Source: Watersipora subatra (taxonomy: Eukaryota > Bryozoa > Gymnolaemata > Cheilostomatida > Watersiporidae). From it: 64,000 nucleotides of DNA. Location of the stretch: NCBI RefSeq assembly GCF_963576615.1, contig NC_088708.1:3720001-3784000 (forward strand), given 5' to 3'. This document shows, piece by piece, positions 51,355-59,474 of this stretch (positions are counted from its first letter, which is position 1; each line of letters starts with the position of its first letter). The notes beneath the pieces were generated by a model. The model was not told the DNA's origin, did no database searches, and saw only the letters and a program-made list of their open reading frames with translations. A program made the position numbers and the translations under genes.

Positions 51355-51930
51355 ATGGCGGATAGCGGTTCTCTTAGGCCGCCTCCAAATTCCCTGGCTA
51401 GCTACTCTGCTCAAATCCAAGTGACGCTAGCAGGAATTGGACAGCGTGGTTGGAGCACTTTGACCTTTATAAGAGAGTGTGCAGGTGGCTACTCTACTCA
51501 CTATCCTTAGAGTCGGAGGTCAGGAGCTGTTTAGGACATTTGACTTATTAGCGACTGACAGAAAAAGATAAATCCTGTCAAAAATGCTTTTACTAGTTAC
51601 TTCGCTCCCAAAGTAAAGGAAGAATTCGAACGGTACAAGTTGTATGGCTGGGTACAACAGACAGACGAATCGTTCGACAAGTTTGTATCTTCAGTCAGAA
51701 CCCTAATCACATGCAACTTTCACGAGGTAAGAAAAGTCAACTTTCACGAGGTAAGGAAAGGCAACTTTCACGAGGTAGAGAAAGATAAAACTTTGAGAGA
51801 CAGAATTGTGTTTGGTATTAGATCAGAGTCAGGGAAAAGTGAGTTGTTTAACGTACCAGAGCAGCTTACTTTAGCTAAGTGCATCGAAGTTTGTCAAAGG
51901 TTTGAGGCAACAAAAACAGTGCACGAATGA
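51355..51930 (+). pseudogene. gypsy gag remnant with an in-frame 24-bp triplication
   Basis: Starts MADSGSLRPPP; after several stops the capsid-like frame resumes (VKEEFERYKLYGWVQQTDES) and ends QLTLAKCIEVCQRFEA. At 51715-51786 a 24-bp unit encoding NFHEVRK(V/G/D) is present three times in tandem. The spacing of capsid motifs is otherwise typical of gypsy gag. Confidence 0.7.
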
Positions 51931-52322
51931 TTTTAAAATGTCAATTTTATAACCATTTGCCAAGGCACACGCCATAGATGTTCAACAGACACAACTAGCT
52001 GCTCAGGTACACGCCATAGATGTGCAACAGACACACAACTCAGCCAAGCAGAATGGTCAACAATCATATGATGGTCAACAACAGAAGATGGTAACCAATT
52101 ACAAATATTGTGGCGGTTCACGCCCGGCTAGAAGATGTCCAGAATACGACAAATTCTGCAAAAGCTGCCACAAGAAGGGACATTTTAGCAAAGTATGAAA
52201 GTCGGCGCCTACAGGAGAGACGAATCTCACTAACTCAGGCAAACTACATGAAGTAAAAGGCCAGTCAAACAATAAAGAATGGTATATAGCAGCTAACCGT
52301 GAGGGCAACAAACTCAGGTTAA

Positions 52323-53400
52323 AGTAGACACTGGTGCCACTTGTAACGTAATGCCCAAATCCACTTACGATAGCTTGAGTCTTAGCAATACCAGAATAGA
52401 ATAGAAAAGCATAGCCAAGCATTAACTTCATTTAGTGGACACACACTCACGGTCACAGGAAAAGTAGCACTCATGCTTGAACACAGGCACACTTTTACCT
52501 TATATGATTTTATATTTGTTGAGCAAAGGGAGACAACCCTTTTAGAAATTCCTAGTTGTATCACTATGAATTCAGTAGAAACTGCATGTGCTGTAGCCAA
52601 TAATTCTGTTGTATCTGATTTTACTGACGTTTTTGAAGGATTGGGCAAATTACCCAGCATGCATACCTCGACACTCAAGGAGTGTAGCAAACCAGTAGCA
52701 CAGAGCCTTAGGTGGGTTCCATTTAGGTTGAGAGATTCATTAAAAAGCACGCTTGACTTAATGGAATCTAAAGGTACAATAACCAAGGTTAAAATGCCTG
52801 AGTGGGTTCATCTCATTGTCAATGTGTTGAAGCCTGACGGAGCACTACGCGCTTGTCTTGACTCTACCGAGCTAAACAGGTGTATCAGACGAGAACACTG
52901 CTTTGCCAACCGCTACTGAAATATTTTCAAAATTATTGCAGTTGAGGTTTTTTCTCCATTAGATGCAACTCAGGGGTTTTTGCAACTCGAACTCCACAGT
53001 GAGAGCAACTGTCTTACAACATTTGCAACTCATTTTGGGAGGTACAGATTTCTTAGGCTACCATTTGGAACAAGTTCAGCTCCGGAAGTTTTCCATAGAA
53101 CTATCAGCAAAATATTTTCTGATATTGATGCGGTAGAAACATTTGTGGATGATTTGCTAGTTCATGCATCTACAAAAAACAGCATGATGCTATACTTCAA
53201 AGTGTTGATAAAATGTAGAGAAGTCAATCTCAATTTGACAAAATGTAGATTTGAACAGTCAGAACTCAAATGCCTGGGGCACATAATAGGACAAGGGGTT
53301 ATACAACCTGACCACGCAAAAATCAAAGCTAATATTAATATGCCCACTCCAATCTGCCGGGAGGATTCGCGTAAGTTGCTAGGCATGGCCACATACTTAA
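52323..53400 (+). pseudogene. gypsy protease and reverse transcriptase remnant
   Basis: The protease active site DTGAT lies at about 52326-52340. The RT segment runs from VVSDFTDVFEGLGKLP through PEWVHLIVNVLKPDGALR and a stop near 52919, then FSPLDATQGFLQLEL, FLRLPFGTSSAPEVF, the catalytic FVDDLLVHA (family YxDD; F for Y is tolerated in gypsy elements), and a connection ending at the insertion point. At least one frameshift and one stop occur. Confidence 0.82.
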
Positions 53401-54281
53401 CCCTTTCGTGTGCAGTGCGACGTTTTTGTCGCTTTGCGATACGGCTGCTAATGGGCAGTGCGACGTTTTTGTCGTTTCGGTAACGTATTTTATTATTGCC
53501 GTTTCTGGTTAGCTAAATGCCGTTTTTTGTTTACTTTTTTTACCAATAGCAAGCTACGATATAGTAGTTTCAGTTAGCCTCAAAAATTGACTTCAAGGTT
53601 GAAAAAAAACGATCGTTTTTAGCAGTGATTAATAAATAAACTTTCGAAAAAAATTAGAAAATTGTTCTAAATTATTTATCAACTTTTATTTTTCTTGCTT
53701 CGATTTTAGCTTTTATTTACCGAATTTTTTGAGAGTTTGACTTTAGTTTACCGTCATGGCGACTTCTAAAAGAACCTCCCGAGATTATTCTCATAAAGCA
53801 AGTACTAGTACCGAAATTACTAAGAGATTCAGAGATGACAGTGACTTTTTAGATTTAGTAGCAAGAGATGACAGTGAATCAGGTTTGAATTGTGATTGTA
53901 ATGACTTTACATCTAGAAGTGACAGTGATGAAAAGGCTGGTAGCAGTAATGATGAGGATGTGAGTAGGAGTGATGCCAGTGCCTGGAAGAATATAACCAA
54001 CATAAACAGAGATAAATCTCCTACAATTCAGCAGTTTATAGCAGTGACAGGCCCAGTATTTACTCCAGTAGATGCTCAACCAGTAGAATATTTTGAAAAG
54101 TTTTTTGAGCCTGTCAATCCAGGAAGTACATTTTTGTGGGAGCTCTTTGTTACACGAATAAGTACATAGTGCAAAGACTGTGATGTGGGCTTTTGTAAAA
54201 GAGATTGCTTTCGAAAATATCATTCGTAAATAGACAATTATTATGAAAAGCATATATTTTATGTTATACATTTTTATTTGT

Positions 54282-54319
<38 letters not shown>

Positions 54320-54480
54320 TATGGACATATACATGTATACATATGCACCTTTAAACATAGAGATATGCACATAATAACACACAGAAAAGTGTATAAACCT
54401 TTTGGAAAAAATTGATTTTTTGGAAAATTAATTCGCCCATGGGAGTCTGATTTAGTTTTGAAAATTCGCCCACAAAAGGG
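53401..54480 (+). mobile_element. piggyBac-type element, internally deleted, inserted at TTAA
   Basis: The 1,080-bp element is flanked by TTAA on both sides (53397-53400 and 54481-54484). Termini are CCCTTTCGTGTGC and its inverse CCCTTTTGTGGGC (11 of 13 match). Near the left end the motif CAGTGCGACGTTTTTGTCG occurs twice. TTAA duplication and CCCT ends define piggyBac-type transposition. The gypsy reading frame runs up to the first TTAA and resumes directly after the second. Confidence 0.92.
53756..54229 (+). pseudogene. piggyBac transposase remnant: N-terminus plus Cys-rich C-terminus
   Basis: ATG 53756 begins 137 codons: an acidic/Ser-rich N-terminus like that of PGBD transposases, reaching ATGPVFTPVDAQPVEYF..FF, the usual entry to the transposase domain. 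A TAG (54167) follows. In the same frame 54170-54226 encodes CKDCDVGFCKRDCFRKYHS, the C-terminal cysteine-rich DNA-binding domain (CxxC...C...CFxxYH), before TAA. The whole catalytic DDD core is missing, so it cannot transpose by itself; a mobilised deletion derivative is the natural reading. Confidence 0.78.
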
Positions 54481-54619
54481 TTAAGCAAGTTTTGTCCTAA
54501 TTTGGCTGAGGTTACAGCTCCCCTTAAGAATCTGACAAAAAAGATGTTCAGTGGTCTTGGAGAAGTGAACAAGAAAAGTCACTCCAACAGCTAGTCATTA
54601 CTTAGTAGCGGTCAGCTAC

Positions 54620-55065
54620 TCAAAGTGTTTGATCCTAATCAACCATTTACACTAAGTGTTGATGGCTCACAAAATGGTATAGGAGCAACTATTCTGCAAA
54701 ATGGTCAGCCAGTTGAGCTTGCAAGTTGTAGCTTAACTAGTGCCCAAAAAGCTTACGCACAAATAGAAAAGGAATTTCTAGCTATACAATATGGGTTAAC
54801 TAGGTTTCATTAATAAATTTATGGTCAGAAAATAGTGGTAGAAACTGATCATTTACCATTGCTTGGCATCGAGAAGAAAGGGTTGAATGACCTCACACCT
54901 AGGTTAGAAAGAATGAGACTTTGAACTGAACTGTATGATTATGGCTCGATTCACAAACCTGGCAGCATGATGTTTATTGCTGATGCTTTGAGTAGGGCTT
55001 ACTTCAGTGACTACTGCCCAGACAGTGCAAACTTAGTAGGGATTATGAACAAATACATGCTATAA
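54620..55065 (+). pseudogene. gypsy RNase H remnant
   Basis: FDPNQPFTLSVDGSQNGIGA, then ILQNGQPVELAS, YAQIEKEFLAIQYGLTRFH and a stop. After a shift the frame reads VVETDHLPLLGIEKK, SMMFIADALSRA. This matches the gypsy RNase H order (first Asp, EKE, TDH, ADALSR), with one frameshift near 54813 and another stop near 54924. Confidence 0.8.
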
Positions 55066-55084
55066 CCACTAGAATTTTTCTAAC

Positions 55085-55440
55085 CAAACAAACCGTGAGC
55101 GCTTTATCAAAGCCACCATAGACGATCCTACTTTAGACACACTCAAATCATGCATAGTAAATGGCTGGCCAGAAAACAGGCGCTCATGTTTAGAACCCGC
55201 AAAAGCATTTCGGAATGTGAGACAGGACTTGAGTGTACATAACGATATTGTGCTAAAAGGCAGTCAGTTAGTGGTATCAATATCTCTCAGGCGAACCATT
55301 ATTAACAATATACACAAAGACCACCTCGGAACTTCTGAGTGCATTGAAAGAACTAAAAATTCAGTTTACTGGCCAGGCTATGTTGGCAATATTACAGATT
55401 TAGTTGTTAGACATGCAAAGAGAATGCTAAAGCAAAAAGG
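55085..55440 (+). pseudogene. gypsy integrase N-terminal (zinc-binding) remnant
   Basis: HKDHLGTSECIERTKNSVYW, then PGYVGNITDLV, is the HHCC zinc-binding region of a gypsy integrase. The expected CxxC lacks cysteines (VRHAKRM), and the catalytic core is absent: sequence enters an inverted-repeat element instead. Confidence 0.75.
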
Positions 55441-55797
55441 TATAGGCCACATTAATGATTACAAGAACAAGGAATGCATAATGTACATATCTAAACTGGT
55501 GTAAATATAAACCGGCTGCTGTGTGCCGATTTCTGACGCATCGCGTGAGGTTGCGGCTAATGGTTTGGGGGAAGGTGGTGCGTTGTGCGGCTCCGGTACC
55601 ATCACCAGGAGTGGGAGAGTTTCAAAACCACCAGACTGATACGGTGAAAAGATTTATGGCTGGAAATTGACCATGAACATTGTACCTTTGGAAAGTTTTC
55701 AGCACAGCAATCGGTTTATATGTACACCAGTTTAGATAATGGATATTATGCATTCCTTGTTCTTGTAATCGTTAATGTGGCCCATACCTTTTGCTGT
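55431..55797. repeat. Inverted-repeat (foldback) element, ~97-bp arms
   Basis: Arm 55431-55527 (AAAAGGTATAGGCCACATTAA ... ATCTAAACTGGTGTA) pairs with 55699-55797 in inverse orientation at roughly 85-90% by eye. The loop is about 170 bp. It replaces most of the gypsy integrase. Confidence 0.85.
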
Positions 55798-56964
55798 TAC
55801 GTATTTTTTGTCTTGTTTTCAGAAAAATGATATGTTATAAAGCTACTATCCTGTATAGCTAGTTTATATCCTGGATAGCTAGGCTATTTTTCTGGATAGC
55901 TATGGTCTTTTCATTAGCCTACATAGCTGTTAGTATTTTGTGTTCAGTTGTCATTTAGTCAGTCGAATATACACACATACACATTCTGAACTCTCACCTG
56001 TCTTATATATAATACATACTACAAGCAACTTAACAATATGAGAGTTTTTCAGTTGTAACATTATTTTGGAACAGTTGATTTGTCAATTTCAATGTCGAAT
56101 TCATCAGACAGCAGCGAATCCTTTGAAGACATCCTTGTAGCTATCTAGTATACATCTAGGCTTCCTGCAGACACTAGATTCACCCATTCTTTTTTGAGGA
56201 AAATGAGGGCCAGCTATAGTGTTGAATCTAAAAACAGCAGACTATTTGTGTTCGCTGAACCAAATTGTGGAGTTGTCACCCTGCCGTGTCACATTTTCCC
56301 AGAGCCTGAGTTACTGATCCAGCAAACAGACGAAGCTTAGACTGATTGCCATCTAAAGATGGTTTACCTAGGTCACAATAGCCCTGGTAGATCAGTATAT
56401 TGGATGTTTTATGATGGTCACCAATGATAGTAAGGATAACAGACAATATTTCTTGATCTTTCTCACAACCTGTTAGCAGAAGAGTGATTTATCTGACCAG
56501 CTGCTTTCTGCTTCAGCCATTCCATTGACCTTGACATTAAGAATGGCTATGAGGCTTTACAATCAGTAGGATTTAGTTTAGAGCCACCAGATTTTACTTA
56601 TGAGCCGGCCATGGAGCACCTACAAAGAGTTTATGGTAAGGAGACAGTGCATGTTAGGATTATAAAATTTGTTGTTTGTTTCCAAACATGTGATGAAAAT
56701 GAAATGATTATATGTTGAGAGTTGAGAAACTCAACAAGAATTTAAATTTTGGTGGAGATGATACCAGGACAGGTTTTTCTCTTGTGATAGCTGTTAATGG
56801 ACTTTAGACAATAGACGTAGGCAATTGATGCAGAAAAGCGGTTTAGATTTGGCAAGGTTATTAGATACTTTCAGAGCTAGACAACTTGCTCGTGACTCAC
56901 AGGCTATTTTAGAAACAAAGGATAAATCTTTAAGTAAAAGTACTGCAGCTAATAGAGCCCAATA

Positions 56965-57092
56965 GTACTAATAGTACTAATAGTACTAATAGTACTAATA
57001 GTACTATTAGTACTAATAGTACTAATAGTACTAATAGTACTAATAGTACTATTAGTACTAATAGTACTAATAGTACTAATAGTACTAATAGT
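56965..57092. repeat. 9-bp tandem repeat (AATAGTACT)
   Basis: About 14 copies of AATAGTACT with occasional ATTAGTACT, inside gag-like sequence. In one frame it reads N-S-T repeats. Confidence 0.95.
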
Positions 57093-57624
57093 TGTAGTTC
57101 TGAAAATTTAAAGGAGGTTAATAAAATTTTAAAACAAAGTACATAGATAGATGAAAGCTAGGAAATAAACCTCGCCATAAAAGATTTTTTATAGACCGTA
57201 GTTGGTCATCTGGGGATTTTAATAGTGTAATGATAGACGTACACCAGAATGGCGCCAAAGGGATAAGTCTACTGATCTGTATGACAGTGGGAGTAGGAAT
57301 ATTCATAAATATGAGGATAAGTATGCTAACAGGAGGTTTGATAAACAATCTTCACCTAAGAGTAAGCCCATTTATTATCAGGGTAGACAATCAGGTCATA
57401 AGATATGTGACTGCCTTGAGGGTAGATGACATATAATAAGAAAGGGCATACTAATCAAGACTGCAAGTACAACAGGCGTACTAAACCCAGTAGCAATTGT
57501 AGCTATAGTAGTGATACGAAAAGAGGCGGCAGCGAACGGCGAAAAAGTTGTTATAGAAATCCCAGCAAGAGGGTTAGATTTTTTTATCTAGCCTTAAATG
57601 ACTAGATGAGAAGGTAGTTAAACC

Positions 57625-57835
57625 TTAAGGTTGACTTGCAACAAAATTCCCATTACAGTTATTTGGTATTAGAAGGTTCACCATGTCATACTCTGCTGTG
57701 TTGTAGGTGCAAAATATGTGGAAATGTGATTACAAGATCTAAAAGCTAAACAAATGAACAGGTAATCGCAACCATGCCGAAAACGCCGTAGATTGGAATC
57801 TCTTTCCAAAATGGTTCAAATGGGACGTAGTCACT
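57625..57835 (+). mobile_element. Single-arm copy of the AGGTTGACTTGCAAC foldback family
   Basis: Matches the left arm of the 1752-3101 element across about 200 bp, including GTGGAAATGTGATTACAAG and AAAACGCCGTAGATTGGAAT. It interrupts the second gypsy fragment. Confidence 0.8.
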
Positions 57836-58800
57836 ACTTCTGATGTCTTGAGAAAGTACATGATACTACTGATACACCTTGAGAAATCTGACAGACACCT
57901 GAGTGTTGCTGACCGTTTTACGCTAAGCGTCACAGGTGTCAGTAATGTATGTATAGGAAGTACATATCAAAGTATAGATACTTGTGTATATGTTCTAAGG
58001 AGTTCTAGCCGTAATTTGTTGGACATGCCAGAAATTGGAATATTAAATTTACTGGCTGTCATCAATGCTACATGTTAAAATGAGTTTGACCTCATTATGG
58101 AATTCCCTAAAGCTTTTGAAGGTCTTGAAATGATGCCTGGCAAGTTCATCATCAGCATAAAGCGTGGCGCTGATCCTATTCAGCTATACTCATCAAGGCC
58201 AATAGCTGCAGGTTTAAGGGATAAGACTAAATCAAAGTTAGATAAATGCTGTCTGATAATGTTATAGAACCAGTAGAAGAACCTTCTGATTGGTGTTCAG
58301 CCCTTTCAATTGCTCCCAAACCAGCAAGCAAAATAAGGATGGATGTAGATTTGACTTATCTTAACAAGTGCGTAAGAAGAGAAATCTATCCTGTAACTAA
58401 GATTTCTAATATGCTATGTAAATTGTCAGAACGAGCTATGTTTTCACAGCTAGATGCTAATCCTGGCTTTTGGCTGGTTACATTGGACCTTGAGCGCAAA
58501 CTGTTAACAACCCTTATCACACCTTGGAGTAGGTTTTGCGGCAAACGCATGCCGCTTGGTATTTCTTCGGCTCTCGAATATTTTTAGCTTGAGGTAGAGA
58601 AAATATTGAAAGGAGTCATTTGTTTAAAAGGTTACTTGCTTACTTGATTTACTCCTAGATTAAGCTAATTTTTGAGTAGGCCGAGCTGGCCGAGAATTAG
58701 GAAGAACATTCTCAAAAATAGGCTCTTCCGAATTCTGAGACCGGGCGGATTGTCCCGGAATGACGAAGCATTTGTTATTTATTTTTTTGAGTTACTTGAT

Positions 58801-58960
58801 TTAAAGGTTGACTTGCCACAAAATTCATATTACAGTTATTCGATAGCAAAAGATTCACCATGTCTTACTCTGCTGCGTTGTAGGTGCAAAATATGTGGAA
58901 ATGTGATTACAAGCTCTTAAAAGCTCAAAAACAAATGGTTAATCATGAAAACGCCATAGA
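58801..58960 (+). mobile_element. Single-arm copy of the AGGTTGACTTGCAAC foldback family
   Basis: Starts TTAAAGGTTGACTTGCCAC and runs through AAAAGCTCAAAAACAAATGG to AAAACGCCATAGATT. Same orientation as the copy at 57625. Confidence 0.8.
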
Positions 58961-59474
58961 TTAAGCCGTAATATTATTTTCTACTAATAAAACTGATTCA
59001 AAATGTTCCTTGGTATGGTTAACTACTTGGTGAAATTTAGCAGTCAACTTGCAGGCTTATACATGCCGACTCATCAATTTCTGGTCAAAATTCTGAATGG
59101 TTCTGGGGCTACACCAAGAAGAGACATTTTGTAGAGTGAAACAGAAAATGTATAAGCAGCTCATGTAATGCACATTTGATCTGAATGCTAAACACAGGGT
59201 GTCAGCAGCTACAAGTAAAAATGTGTTGTTGCTCACATCTGCATGTGTATGTTCGTAACTGCCACGTGTAACAGTTTAATGTCTATTTTAGGCATAACAC
59301 TTCAAAACCTGAGTCTGTCAAGTGTTCTGTAAGCTCTATGTACTCTTAATAACATATATTACTGGTCAATTATTTGATGTCAATTTCTTTGATCGATGTA
59401 GGAGCGACCACCTACAAATTACACTGTATATAATTATGAAGTTGGCGCTTAGGCAGATGTATACGGAAAGCACT

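Larger units (their letters stand above)
51180..56035 (+). mobile_element. Ty3/gypsy LTR retrotransposon, degraded, split by a piggyBac-type insertion
   Basis: The 118-bp stretches 51180-51297 and 55918-56035 are direct repeats ending CTTAACA. The right LTR may start at TG 55828, making it about 208 bp and the left copy truncated. TGGTGTCAG right after the left LTR could be the primer-binding site. Between them lie, in order, gag (from ATG 51355), a zinc-knuckle region (about 52100-52200), protease (VDTGATCNVMP, 52323-52356), reverse transcriptase (about 52610-53400; FVDDLLV), RNase H (54620-54990) and the N-terminal part of integrase (about 55085-55440). That order (protease-RT-RNase H-integrase) is gypsy-type. 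Stops and frameshifts occur throughout, the integrase is cut short by an inverted-repeat element, and the RT/RNase H junction is split by 53401-54480. Confidence 0.88.
56460..58600 (+). mobile_element. Second, more decayed Ty3/gypsy fragment (gag to RT)
   Basis: Gag-like: NGYEALQSVGFSLEPPDFTY and EPAMEHLQRVYGKE (about 56540-56640). A 9-bp S-T-N repeat follows (56965-57092), then zinc-knuckle-like KICDCLEG ... KKGHTNQDCKYNR (57395-57475). After a foldback-family insertion (57625-57835) come protease-RT linker sequence (YVLRSSSRNLLDMPEIGIL), FPKAFEGLEMMPGKF and RT motifs IEPVEEPSDWCSALS, KIRMDVDLTYLNKCVRREIY and FSQLDANPGFWLVTLD up to about 58590. Multiple frameshifts and stops; no LTRs found. 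It differs clearly from the element at 51180-56035. Confidence 0.75.

Noticed and set aside
51180-58600. One single composite retroelement
   Set aside because: LTR-like repeats close the first element at 56035, and the RT regions at 52610-53400 and 58230-58590 are different sequences, so two gypsy families are present.
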